DNA of 23,988 bases from JBJEQG01 sp051881635 (GTDB lineage: Bacteria > Bacillota > Clostridia > Oscillospirales > Acutalibacteraceae): assembly GCA_051881635.1 (NCBI GenBank), contig JBJEQG010000034.1, forward strand, positions 1-23,988, written 5' to 3'. The position numbers were made by a program, and so were the translations under genes. Below, piece after piece: positions 1-8,385 of the stretch (position 1 is its first letter; each line of letters opens with the position of its first letter). The notes beneath the pieces were generated by a model. It did no database searches, was not told where the DNA came from, and saw only the letters and a list, made by a program, of their open reading frames with translations.

Positions 1-258
1 ACAATCAGTGCAACAAGCATTACAAAGGGCAATTCCGTAACAATGACAGGTAAAGCCAGCGGCGGCACAAGTCCGTATCAGTATGCTATGGTTGTAAAGC
101 ACAGCACAGCCGACAGTTGGACAACCTTAAAGGGTTACGACACAACAGCCACAAAGACATGGACACCTGCAAAAACAGGTACTTATACGGTACAAATCAA
201 GGTTAAGGACGCAAAGAGTACGGTTGTTACAAAGACCTTTACGCTCACAGTAAAATAA
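1..258 (+). CDS. C-terminal fragment of a secreted repeat protein (Ig-like / Y_Y_Y-type domain)
   Basis: The reading frame is open from base 1 to the TAA at 256-258, so this is the 3' end of a larger gene that starts outside the window; the Met at 43 is internal. The 85 visible residues are rich in Thr, Ser, Lys and Tyr and have the alternating pattern of a beta-sandwich repeat. They include GGTSPYQYAMVVK and a C-terminal GTYTVQIKVKDAKS followed by a final beta strand ending LTVK. This matches the tail domains common in secreted Ruminococcus-type proteins, often called triple-tyrosine or Ig-like domains. Such domains usually sit at the C-terminus of cell-surface enzymes or adhesins. The function of the whole protein cannot be read from this fragment. 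A strong terminator follows 57 nt downstream. Confidence 0.8.
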   Translation, partial: TISATSITKGNSVTMTGKASGGTSPYQYAMVVKHSTADSWTTLKGYDTTATKTWTPAKTGTYTVQIKVKDAKSTVVTKTFTLTVK

Positions 259-315
259 TCCGTTTTCACGCTTTCTGATATAGTGGCGGAAATTGGGATT
301 TAAAAGTATGTAATG

Positions 316-354
316 AAAACGCCCGATACGGTTTTGCCGTATCGGGCGTTTTTT
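316..354 (+). terminator. Rho-independent terminator of the secreted repeat protein gene
   Basis: A perfect 14-bp GC-rich inverted repeat (318-331 with 337-350) has a 5-nt loop. Two further A-T pairs extend it, and it runs directly into a T tract. It isolates the upstream gene from the Nudix-PHP operon. Confidence 0.93.
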
Positions 355-442
355 CCTACCATGATTGTAATTTGTTGAGGATAACGCATTTCATATTACC
401 CAAAAGGGTGCAAAGTCCATGATTGCTTTTTTGTGAAATGGC

Positions 443-471
443 TTGTTAAAATCGGGATTGTATATTATAAT
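443..471 (+). promoter_or_regulatory. Sigma-A-like promoter for the Nudix-PHP / GH3 / helical-repeat operon
   Basis: TTGTTA (443-448) and a consensus TATAAT (466-471) are separated by exactly 17 nt. The predicted start lies about 10-12 nt before the ATG at 490, so the leader is very short. No further strong promoter is seen before the next two genes. Confidence 0.7.
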
Positions 472-489
472 GGTAGTGGGTGATTTAAT

Positions 490-1791
490 ATGGAATATTT
501 TGATATTTTGACTGAGGACGGCGATAAAACAGGTATGCAGGAAAGCCGAAATGAGGTGCATCGTGACGGTGCATATCATGGAAGTGTGCATATATGGTAT
601 TTGGAAGATGAACGGGTACTTTTGCAAAAACGCAGTATGAACAAAGACTCATGTGCGGGAAAGTGGGACGCCGCCGCCACAGGGCATATAGATGCAGGAG
701 AAACACCGTTAGATGCGGCATTGCGTGAGCTTGCCGAGGAACTTTCCATTGAAGTTTGTACCGATAATCTGAAACTTCTCTTTATGCAAAAAACGCATAT
801 TCAGGAAGGCAATTTTGTCAGCAATGAGGTTAATTATGTCTATAAGTTGGTTGCCCGAATCAATCATTCACGCTTTTCTCCGCAAAAGGAAGAAATTGAC
901 AGGCTTGATTTTGTGAAAATATCGGAAATTCGCAAGGATTTCCAAAATAATCCCGAACAATTTGCGTTTACCTCACATGAATTTGAACGGGTTATCAGCG
1001 ACAATACTCCAAACACAATCCGAACTAATTTCCATACACACACTTTTAGGTGTAAACACGCTTACGGGACGGAAGAAGAATATATTTGCGAGGCAATCAG
1101 ACGGGATATGCCGATTTTGGGATTTTCCGACCATGCTCCGTATCCTCACAAGGATTACGGCTTGCGTATGGCTTATCCGGAATTGACGGTTTATATTAAG
1201 GAATTGGAAAAACTTTCACGAAAGTATCAGGGACAAATCCGTATTTTAAAAGGCTTGGAGATTGAATATCTGGACAGCCAAAAACCGTATTATTATGAAC
1301 TTTTGGAAAAGCATGGCTTGGATTATTTGGCATTGGGACAACACTTTTTTGAGGGAATAAACGGCGATGAAAATATATTCAATGACGGACGGGACAGCGG
1401 TGTTTTTGTACGCTATGCGAAATCAATCGAGCGAGCCTTAAAAACAAAGTGCTTTGCATTTGTTGCTCACCCTGACATCATGTTTATACGGGATTTTGCA
1501 TGGGACGACAATGCCGAAAAAGCTATGGATATTATTATCAATGCCGCCCAAAAGTATAATACCATTTTGGAATTTAACGCCAACGGTATTCGCCGTAATA
1601 AAAAACTTTATGAGGACGGTGTGCGTTATCCGTATCCGCATTTTAAATTTTGGGAAAAAGTCGCACAGACCGATATTCGTGTTTTGGTCGGTTCGGACTG
1701 CCATTCTCCCGAACAAATGTATGATACCTGTATGGAAAGGGCAGTTCTTATGGCTGATACCCTTAAACTTAACCGCATTGTGACTTTCTGA
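490..1791 (+). CDS. Nudix hydrolase fused to a PHP-type (histidinol-phosphatase-like) phosphoesterase
   Basis: This 433-residue protein joins two hydrolases. Residues 1-165 form a Nudix domain close to the isopentenyl-diphosphate-isomerase-like/YfcD group, with AGKWDAAATGHIDAGE leading into the Nudix box. The box is G65, E71, R79-E80, E83-E84, with Ser in place of the final Gly. Residues 177-433 form a PHP domain of the HisK type, with metal-ligand motifs FHTHT (181-185), FSDHAPYP (212-219), GLEIEY (255-260), GQHF (283-286), AHPD (326-329) and GSDCHS (401-406). Both metal centres look intact. Known families imply pyrophosphate-bond hydrolysis by the first half and phosphate-ester hydrolysis by the second; that they act in sequence on one substrate is inference. 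The protein has no signal peptide, so it is cytoplasmic. It is the first gene of an apparent operon, and the GH3 lipoprotein starts 23 nt downstream. The physiological substrate is unknown, and a histidine-pathway role is not supported by the neighbours. Confidence 0.9.
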   Translation: MEYFDILTEDGDKTGMQESRNEVHRDGAYHGSVHIWYLEDERVLLQKRSMNKDSCAGKWDAAATGHIDAGETPLDAALRELAEELSIEVCTDNLKLLFMQKTHIQEGNFVSNEVNYVYKLVARINHSRFSPQKEEIDRLDFVKISEIRKDFQNNPEQFAFTSHEFERVISDNTPNTIRTNFHTHTFRCKHAYGTEEEYICEAIRRDMPILGFSDHAPYPHKDYGLRMAYPELTVYIKELEKLSRKYQGQIRILKGLEIEYLDSQKPYYYELLEKHGLDYLALGQHFFEGINGDENIFNDGRDSGVFVRYAKSIERALKTKCFAFVAHPDIMFIRDFAWDDNAEKAMDIIINAAQKYNTILEFNANGIRRNKKLYEDGVRYPYPHFKFWEKVAQTDIRVLVGSDCHSPEQMYDTCMERAVLMADTLKLNRIVTF

Positions 1792-1814
1792 AATGAAAAG
1801 GGGCGTTTTGCAAG

Positions 1815-3038
1815 ATGAAATTCCATAAATCGGCAAAGGTTCTTTTGTTCGGCATTTGTACGGCAATTATGCTCACTTCATGCGGTACGGGCGAAAGTAC
1901 ACCGTCCGTTGTTTCAACGCCGTCTGCTGAAAGTGCCGTCAGTCAGACGGAAAGCGTTGAAAGTTCCGCATTACAGGAAAGCTCTGAAACTTCCGTTTCC
2001 ATAGTACCGCAGAAATGGCAGGATAACGGCATTTTTTCGGCATATTATGAGGACGCTTATACACTTTTGGAAAGCATGAGCATTGAAGAAAAAGTCGGGC
2101 AGATGATTTTTGCGTCATGTCCGACAGACGGTACGGCGGTTGAATTGGCACAGGAATGTCATTTGGGCGGATATGTGCTTTTTTGGTCAAACTTTAAAGA
2201 CCTTACAACAGATGAAGTCAAAACCATGCTTGCGGAATATAAATCCGCTTTGCCCGTCAATTTAGCATTGGCGGTTGATGAGGAGGGCGGAACGGTTGTG
2301 CGTGTCAGCAGTCATGAAAATCTTGCCGATGAACCTTTTGCGTCCCCAAGAGAAATTTATGCCGAGGGCGGTTTGGAGCTTTTGAAAGACAAAGAAACCG
2401 AAAAAGCGGTTTTGCTCAACAGTTTGGGGATAGACATTAACCTTGCACCTGTTTGCGATATAGCGACCGAAGAAGGGGATTTTATGTATGACCGCTCTTT
2501 GGGGGAAAATGCCGACATAACGGCGGAATTTGTTGCCCAAACGGTTGATGTTTACCAAACGAACAATGTTTCCGCAACTTTAAAGCATTTTCCGGGTTAC
2601 GGCGGCAACACCGATACACACACAGGAACAGCGACAGACACACGCCCATACAGTGATTTTGTGGCAGAGGATTTTAAGCCGTTCCAAAGCGGCATTGACA
2701 GCGGTGCAAATTTCGTTATGGTCAGCCATAATATCGTGACTTCAATGGATACGGAAAACCCGTCCTCACTTTCGGCGGAAGTTCACAGGATTTTGCGTGA
2801 GGATTTGGGCTTTACGGGGCTGATTACAACGGACGATTTATCTATGGGAGCGATTGCTGACTATAATGGTGACCCCTTTGTTGCGGCTGTTCTGGCGGGA
2901 AATGACATTATCATGACGGGCGAACCGAGAGCGGCTTTTCAATCCGTTATTACCGCCGTTGAGGACGGCACGATTGATGAAGAACTGATTAACCATGCCG
3001 TTTTCCGCATTTTGGCATGGAAATTATCATGCAAATAA
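1815..3038 (+). CDS. Glycoside hydrolase family 3 lipoprotein, beta-N-acetylhexosaminidase (NagZ-like)
   Basis: The 407-residue precursor starts with a lipoprotein signal peptide: KFHK, a hydrophobic core and the lipobox LTSC with Cys23. A Ser/Thr/Glu-rich linker follows to about residue 65, and the catalytic domain covers roughly 75-407. GH3 N-acetylhexosaminidase marks are present: VDEEGGTVVR (154-163), KHFPG (257-261), the NTDTH segment with the D267/H269 general acid-base pair typical of NagZ, and TTDDLSMGAI (338-347) carrying the nucleophile aspartate (D340 or D341). The family cleaves GlcNAc-anhydroMurNAc or GlcNAc-MurNAc from peptidoglycan fragments. In Gram-positives it works outside the membrane, which fits the lipid anchor. 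A weak AAGGGG lies 11 nt before the ATG. The gene sits between the Nudix-PHP enzyme and the helical-repeat protein on one strand with short gaps, so co-transcription is likely. Another GH3 beta-glycoside specificity is possible but less likely. Confidence 0.9.
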   Translation: MKFHKSAKVLLFGICTAIMLTSCGTGESTPSVVSTPSAESAVSQTESVESSALQESSETSVSIVPQKWQDNGIFSAYYEDAYTLLESMSIEEKVGQMIFASCPTDGTAVELAQECHLGGYVLFWSNFKDLTTDEVKTMLAEYKSALPVNLALAVDEEGGTVVRVSSHENLADEPFASPREIYAEGGLELLKDKETEKAVLLNSLGIDINLAPVCDIATEEGDFMYDRSLGENADITAEFVAQTVDVYQTNNVSATLKHFPGYGGNTDTHTGTATDTRPYSDFVAEDFKPFQSGIDSGANFVMVSHNIVTSMDTENPSSLSAEVHRILREDLGFTGLITTDDLSMGAIADYNGDPFVAAVLAGNDIIMTGEPRAAFQSVITAVEDGTIDEELINHAVFRILAWKLSCK

Positions 3039-3088
3039 GTGTTGGAGGATTACCTACACTTTAATTTCAAAATAAAGGAGCGTTTTAA

Positions 3089-5310
3089 GTGACACTGAGA
3101 GATTACGAGGAAAAGTATTACGGAAATCTGGAAAGGGGCGAGGCAAAAAGGGACGGTGTTTATCGTGCGATTAACGCCGCACTTGAACAACAGGATTGGC
3201 GGAACGCTTTGGAGCTGTATTATGAGTTTTTGCACCAAGATGTTTTCTATTGCGATAATTTTCAGTCAACGATTATGTTCCCGAAATATCTGGCACTCTT
3301 TGAGGAACACCCCGAATTGCAGAAAGATTTTGCCTATGACATGATGTGGTCATATAAGTGGATTATCCAAAATTTCTATGAGTTTTGGCAAATTCCAAAG
3401 GAACAGATTGTCAGCATATACCAACAGTATTATGATTTCTGTACCCGTTTCGGTTACAGCAAGAGAACTTATTACGACAAGCTGTGGACTTTGTTGTATA
3501 TTCACGGTTTGGAGGATTCTTTCAATGTCGGCAGTGCAAAGGATTGTTATGCGGAAATGCAGCGTTGTCCAAAAGATTCCATGGACGATTGTGCCGCCTG
3601 TGAACTGAATAACGATGTTGACTACATTTTAAGTGTTGAAAAAGACATCGACAAAGCACTCAAAAAGGCATATCCCATTTTGGCGGGCAAGAAAAGCTGT
3701 GCGGAGATACCGCATATTACTTACGCTATGTTTGCCGTTGCCTATTTTGAAAAGGGCAATTTTACCGAAGCGAAAAAGTATACCGATTTGTGTTGGCATT
3801 TGGTTAATCGTGAAATGGGGGACGAGCCGACTATGATATCCACCAAGAGCGATTGCCTTTTGGTTTATGCCTATACCAATCCGACTGTGGGAATGAAAAT
3901 TTTTAAGAAAACATTTCGTTTTTGTCCGAGTTTAAGAAACGGCAAATATTGCTTTGATTTTTACCGCAGTGCTTATCATCTTTTCCTCCAACTTGAAAAA
4001 CAGGGACAGAAAACAATCCATTTGGCTTTCCCGTTCAAAGACAATCCGCTTTATAACAACAAGGGCATTTATAATGTTTCCGATATTAAGGACTTTCTCT
4101 ATGAACAGGCGAAATTCTATGCGGATAAGTTTGATGCCCGTAACGGCAACAGCAAGTTTAACGATACTTTGGCGGAAACATACGATTTTGATTATGCGAC
4201 CTTTAAGGCGGAGGAAGATTTCCAAGTTCCCGTTTTGAATTATATTCGGGATTGCATGGACGAGGACGGCACATTACCGTTGAATTTCTCTCTGCCGAAG
4301 TCGGACATCATTTCAAGCAAAGACGAAAGTGACCCGCAAAAGAAACCGGTTTATTTTGCGGACGGTGCATTGGACGGTATTCGTTTGTTCCATACGCAAC
4401 CCGAATACATAGAGGTTGACGAGGAATTGAAAGGATTTATCCAAATGGCAAACGAGGGGCGTGTGCGTTCCGCTGCTTCCAAAATCGAAAAGTATTTTCG
4501 CCGTACGGGAATCCGTATGCTGACCTTGATTGACAACCTCCAAAAATATATTTCCGACAACAGTGAAAATCTGAGTGTTGAAAACATATACAATCTGGCG
4601 ATTGAACTGACCGTCAAAGCCAAACATAAAGAAACCGTAAAATGCGGTTTGGGTATGTTGGAGCTGTTCAGCTATTTCAACGATGCATTGAAAGAAGCCA
4701 TTATGGATTTGGCACTGAGTGACGAATTTACTTTCTATTGCCTGTTTGTCATGGCAAATTGGGAGGACAGCAACGACTGTATTTTCAAAATTGCACAAAA
4801 GGTTCATGGTTGGGGGCGTATTCACGCTGTACATCATCTGAAACCGACAAGCGATGAAATCAAAGAATGGTTGGCAACAGAGGGGTATAAAAACATAGTC
4901 CTTGAAGATTATTCCGTAAGGGAATGTTTTGTCAAGTCAGGAATGCCCGAAAAACTGAAAGCCGGTCTGACACAGGAAGAATTGACACCGGTTGGTGAAT
5001 TTTTGGAAAAACTTCTGGTACAAGGTCCCGTCGGAGATATTTATGAGTTGGAGAATGCCGAAGAAATCATAGCAGATTATCTCCATAATGCCGAAGTTTT
5101 GGAACAATCAGACCGTGACAAAGAAATTGTGGCAAAACTGACAAACNNNNNNNNNNNNNNNNNNNNNNNNNNNNNNNNNNNNNNNNNNNNNNNNNNNNNN
5201 NNNNNNNNNNNNNNNNNNNNNNNNNNNNNNNNNNNNNNNNNNNNNNCGAAGTTTTGGAACAATCAGACCGTGACAAAGAAATTGTGGCAAAACTGACAAA
5301 CTGTGAGTAA
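3089..5310 (+). CDS. Large helical-repeat cytoplasmic protein of unknown function (interrupted by assembly gap)
   Basis: Translation starts at GTG 3089, placed by a perfect AAGGAG (3075-3080) with 8-nt spacing. The protein has no signal or membrane segment and is almost all alpha-helical. Residues about 20-330 look like degenerate TPR-type hairpins, for example FAVAYFEKGNFTEAKKY. After a polar linker (about 400-420), residues about 430-680 look like HEAT-type repeats and include HGWGRIHAVHHLKPTSDEIK. From memory, that motif recurs in a Firmicutes family sometimes mis-annotated as limonene hydroxylase; no hydroxylase motif is visible. The 100-N gap at 5147-5246 breaks the frame artificially. 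Collapsing the identical 55-nt flanks restores the frame through residue 686 and gives a C-terminus KLTNCE with TAA at 5308-5310, i.e. 688 residues. It is likely the third gene of the operon, 50 nt after the GH3 gene. A scaffold role is suggested only by fold. Confidence 0.8.
5092..5301. repeat. Exact 55-nt duplication flanking the N gap (contig-end overlap)
   Basis: Bases 5092-5146, the last before the gap, and 5247-5301, the first after it, are identical at all 55 positions. The match ends exactly at the Ns on both sides. 55 is not a multiple of three, so a real tandem copy would break the gene, while merging the copies restores an uninterrupted frame. The length equals a standard de Bruijn k-mer size, which points to two contig ends overlapping by k. 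Confidence 0.93.
5147..5246. other. Assembly gap of 100 N, probably zero-length in reality
   Basis: Exactly 100 N, a usual placeholder for a gap of unknown size. Because the flanks are the same 55 bases, the true sequence most likely has no missing bases and one 55-nt copy fewer. Confidence 0.98.
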
Positions 5311-5353
5311 TTTTTGCCTTGCCGTAAATCATTTAAATTATTTTAATTTGCCG

Positions 5354-5382
5354 TTGACAATATTTATAAAATATAGTATATT
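5354..5382 (+). promoter_or_regulatory. Sigma-A-like promoter of the calcium ATPase gene
   Basis: A consensus TTGACA (5354-5359) is followed after 17 nt by TATATT (5377-5382) in an AT-rich stretch. The leader to the ATG at 5461 would be about 70 nt. I see no recognisable riboswitch in it. Confidence 0.75.
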
Positions 5383-5460
5383 TAATACATTACATTTTGG
5401 GGGAATGTTCCTTTTTTCGCAGCGTTTTCCTAAAAAATATTAAAAAAGGTGGTATCTGTT

Positions 5461-8184
5461 ATGAAAAAGTTTGGACTCTCGGACGAGCAGGTTCAGGCTT
5501 CCAGGGAGAAATACGGTACCAACAGCCTCACGGAACAAAAGCGTGAGAGTTTTTGGTCTAAACTCCTTGAAAATTTCGGCGACCCGATGATTAAGATTCT
5601 TTGCGTGGCATTGATTATCAATGTTATCATGGTCTTTTTCGGACAGTCCGAGTGGTATGAGGCGGTAGGTATTGCGGTTGCCGTTATTATCGCAACATTC
5701 GTTTCGACAATTTCAGAACACAACAACGAAAATGCATTCCAAAAGCTCCAAGAAGAAGCGTCATTGATTAAAGTTAAGGTTTTCCGCAACGGTACGATTA
5801 CGGAAATTTCTATCAATGACATTGTTGTCGGTGACTGCATTATGCTCCAAAGCGGCGACAAAATCCCCGCGGATGGCATTATTGTGGACGGTTCTCTGGC
5901 GGTTGACCAATCCGTTTTGAACGGTGAAAGCAAAGAGGCAAAGAAAATCGCCGTTCCCGAAAACTTTGAGGACAAAGAGGAAGCTATGGACTTCTTAAAT
6001 CCCTATAAAGTTTTCCGTGGTGCGGTTGTATGTTCGGGTAATGCCGTTATGGAAGTTACCGTTGTCGGTGACAAATCCGTTTACGGTCAGATTGCAAGCG
6101 AACTTCAAACCGATGATGACAGAGATTCGCCTTTGAAAGTTAAACTCGCAAAGTTGGCTAACGGTATCAGCAAGTTCGGTTACATCGGCGGTATCGCTAT
6201 CGCCGTTGCGTTCATGCTCAAAGCTATGCTGTTCTTCTCACACCCTGATGTTGGAAACGGTTTTGCGGGCTATTTTGCGGCAATCGGTTCAAGCATTGAC
6301 GGCCTCGGCTGGATGATGCTTGTAAGCGACATTATTGAAGCCGTTATGTTGGCGGTCGTTATTATCGTTATGGCTGTACCTGAGGGCTTGCCGCTGATGA
6401 TTGCCCTTGTATCCGCCATGAACATGAAGAAAATGCTGAAAGACAATGTATTGGTTCGTAAAGTCAACGGTATTGAAACCGCAGGCAGCCTGAACATTCT
6501 TTTCAGCGATAAAACAGGTACTATCACAAAAGGTAAACTTGAAGCCGTTGTTTATGTTGACGGTGCAGGCAAGGAAAGCAAGTCACACACCGATATGCCG
6601 AAAGGACAGGCTGATTTGCTGACAATGTGCCTTAAAGGCAACACAACCGCTTTAATCAGCGGTGAGGGCAAGGATTTGAAGATTGTCGGCGGTAACCCGA
6701 CAGAGAGAGCCGTATTGATGTATGTTGCACAGGCGGATATGAAGGCAAAACTGACAACCGTTTCCTCCATTCCGTTCAACAGTACGAACAAGTACAGTGC
6801 AACAACAGTTAGCGGTGATTACAACCTTACTTTGATTAAGGGTGCTCCCGAAAAGATTATCGAGAGATGTTCCCACTATTATGACGCTGACGGCAAAAAG
6901 CAAAAGTTCAACAGCAAGGTTTTGAATGAAAAAATTGATGAGCTTGCCGTTCGTGCAATTCGTGTATTGGCTGTTGCAACGGCAGACGCCCCCTTGAAGG
7001 ACGATGCCCTCCCGAATGAGAATAACTGGACTTTGGTCGGTGTTCTCGGTATCCGTGATGAAGTTCGTCCGGAGTCCGTAACGGCTATTAAGGAAGTACA
7101 GAGTGCGGGCGTACAGGTTGTTATGATTACGGGTGACCGTAAGGAAACAGCCGTTGCGATTGCAAAGGACGCCGGTATTATCAAGAACGATACGGATTTG
7201 GTATTTACATCTGATGAGTTGGCGAAGATGTCTGACGATGAAATCAGGAAAGTTATTCCGAACATTCGTGTTGTTGCCCGTGCATTACCTACGGATAAGA
7301 GCCGTTTGGTAACAATCGCTCAGTCTTTGAACCTTGTTGTCGGTATGACGGGTGACGGTGTTAACGACTCACCGGCATTGAAGAAAGCCGATATTGGTTT
7401 TGCTATGGGCAGCGGTACGGAAGTTGCCAAAGAAGCAAGCGACATCGTTATTTTGGACGATAACTTCAACTCCATTGACAAGGCGATTTTGTACGGCCGT
7501 ACAATCTTCAACAACATTCGTAAATTCGTTGTATTCCAGTTGACAATCAATATTGCCGCCGTTTTGGTTTCATTCATCATGCCGCTTTGCGGTTTGGAAG
7601 AACCGTTGACAATCACACAGATTTTGTGGGTAAACCTCATTATGGATACATTGGCGGCTCTTGCACTCGGCGGTGAACCGGCTCTCGAAAGATATATGAC
7701 CGAAAAGCCGAAACGCCGTGACGAAAGCATTATCAGCAAAAAGATGAAGTCACAGATTGCACTTGCGGCTCTGTGGGTTGTTGGACTCGGCGTTGCAATG
7801 CTGTTCCTCTGCTCACCGACTTTGAACGGACCTTTGTCAGGCGTGTTCTTCCGTATAGGTGACGGCAAAGATTTAAGTCCGGACGCTTATGTAAAGACAG
7901 CGTATTTCTGCTTCTTCATTTTGGTTTCCGTATTCAATGCACTCAATGTCCGTTCCGAGCGTTTGAACCTCTTTGAGCGTATCAAGGACAACAAGACTTT
8001 CTTGGGCGTTATGGGAATTATTATTGTCATTCAGGTTGCTTTGACCTATCTTGGCGGAAATATTTTCCAATGCTACGGTTTGACTTGGAATGAATGGCTG
8101 GCTGTACTTGTTATGGCGGTTTCGATTGTTCCGTTGGATTTAATCCGCAAACTGATTGTTAATGCCGTTATAAAAGAAAAATAA
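5461..8184 (+). CDS. P-type ATPase, P2B (PMCA-like) calcium-transporting type
   Basis: This 907-residue pump exports Ca2+ from the cytoplasm using ATP. All P-type landmarks are present: actuator loop LNGES (153-157), phosphorylation motif SDKTGT with D350, KGAPEKI in the nucleotide domain, MITGDR, and TGDGVNDSPALKKADIG in the hinge. The M4 motif VPEGLP with E308 and the M6 motif WVNLIMDTLAALAL provide one Ca2+ site. M5 (INIAAVLVSF) lacks the acidic residue needed for the second site, which is the P2B pattern. About ten membrane helices fit the usual topology. The start is ATG 5461: the SD AAAGGTGG (5445-5452) lies 8 nt upstream and would be inside the coding region if the in-frame GTG at 5449 were used. 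The gene is monocistronic, with its own promoter and terminator. Ca2+ specificity rests on family motifs, so Mn2+ transport remains possible. Confidence 0.95.
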   Translation: MKKFGLSDEQVQASREKYGTNSLTEQKRESFWSKLLENFGDPMIKILCVALIINVIMVFFGQSEWYEAVGIAVAVIIATFVSTISEHNNENAFQKLQEEASLIKVKVFRNGTITEISINDIVVGDCIMLQSGDKIPADGIIVDGSLAVDQSVLNGESKEAKKIAVPENFEDKEEAMDFLNPYKVFRGAVVCSGNAVMEVTVVGDKSVYGQIASELQTDDDRDSPLKVKLAKLANGISKFGYIGGIAIAVAFMLKAMLFFSHPDVGNGFAGYFAAIGSSIDGLGWMMLVSDIIEAVMLAVVIIVMAVPEGLPLMIALVSAMNMKKMLKDNVLVRKVNGIETAGSLNILFSDKTGTITKGKLEAVVYVDGAGKESKSHTDMPKGQADLLTMCLKGNTTALISGEGKDLKIVGGNPTERAVLMYVAQADMKAKLTTVSSIPFNSTNKYSATTVSGDYNLTLIKGAPEKIIERCSHYYDADGKKQKFNSKVLNEKIDELAVRAIRVLAVATADAPLKDDALPNENNWTLVGVLGIRDEVRPESVTAIKEVQSAGVQVVMITGDRKETAVAIAKDAGIIKNDTDLVFTSDELAKMSDDEIRKVIPNIRVVARALPTDKSRLVTIAQSLNLVVGMTGDGVNDSPALKKADIGFAMGSGTEVAKEASDIVILDDNFNSIDKAILYGRTIFNNIRKFVVFQLTINIAAVLVSFIMPLCGLEEPLTITQILWVNLIMDTLAALALGGEPALERYMTEKPKRRDESIISKKMKSQIALAALWVVGLGVAMLFLCSPTLNGPLSGVFFRIGDGKDLSPDAYVKTAYFCFFILVSVFNALNVRSERLNLFERIKDNKTFLGVMGIIIVIQVALTYLGGNIFQCYGLTWNEWLAVLVMAVSIVPLDLIRKLIVNAVIKEK

Positions 8185-8199
8185 TTTTTTGCGGGCTTT

Positions 8200-8243
8200 T
8201 AAAATCCTCCTGTGGTGTTTGACACTGTGGGAGGATTTTTTTG
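8200..8243 (+). terminator. Rho-independent terminator of the calcium ATPase gene
   Basis: The inverted repeat AAATCCTCC...GGAGGATTT encloses an inner pairing GTGT/ACAC and is followed by seven or more T residues. It starts about 16 nt after the stop codon. Confidence 0.9.
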
Positions 8244-8272
8244 TACAAAAGATTTAACTCTAAGTACAAAAG
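8243..8272 (+). promoter_or_regulatory. Direct repeat GTACAAAAG x2 upstream of the GGDEF gene, possible operator
   Basis: Two exact copies of GTACAAAAG (8243-8251 and 8264-8272) start 21 bp apart, two helical turns. They lie about 55-80 bp upstream of the -35 box of the next promoter. No protein can be assigned, and the repeat may be chance in AT-rich DNA. Confidence 0.25.
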
Positions 8273-8326
8273 TGCTGTTTCGACAGAAATGTTAATATTT
8301 AATTCATACATAAATTCGTTTTCTTA

Positions 8327-8355
8327 TTGAAAACTATCATTGAATTTGATATAAT
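8327..8355 (+). promoter_or_regulatory. Extended -10 sigma-A promoter of the TPR-GAF-GGDEF gene
   Basis: TTGAAA (8327-8332), a 17-nt spacer and a perfect TATAAT (8350-8355) preceded by TGa make an extended -10 element. The leader to the GTG at 8386 is only about 23 nt. Confidence 0.8.
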
Positions 8356-8385
8356 TATATATAATTATAGATTGGGGGCATTGGC

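Noticed and set aside
3038..3060. Small hairpin (AGTGTTGG / CCTACACT) between the GH3 and helical-repeat genes
   Set aside because: The stem has a mismatch and no T tract follows, so I do not call a terminator. The two genes probably stay in one transcript.
4313..4837. Long minus-strand open frame inside the helical-repeat gene, and similar antisense frames elsewhere
   Set aside because: Each overlaps a well-supported gene on the other strand, lacks a good SD, and has no recognisable protein pattern.
5247..5296. A C-terminus reading KFWNNQTVTKKLWQN after the Ns
   Set aside because: It is a frame-shifted reading of the duplicated 55 bases. Merging the duplicate gives KLTNCE and a stop at 5308-5310.
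5449..5460. Upstream GTG start (MVSV...) for the calcium ATPase
   Set aside because: These bases overlap the Shine-Dalgarno AAAGGTGG that serves the ATG at 5461.
5383..5460. Possible riboswitch in the calcium ATPase leader
   Set aside because: About 70 nt, AT-rich, with no conserved core of a known ion riboswitch such as yybP-ykoY and no terminator or SD-sequestering stem that I can see.
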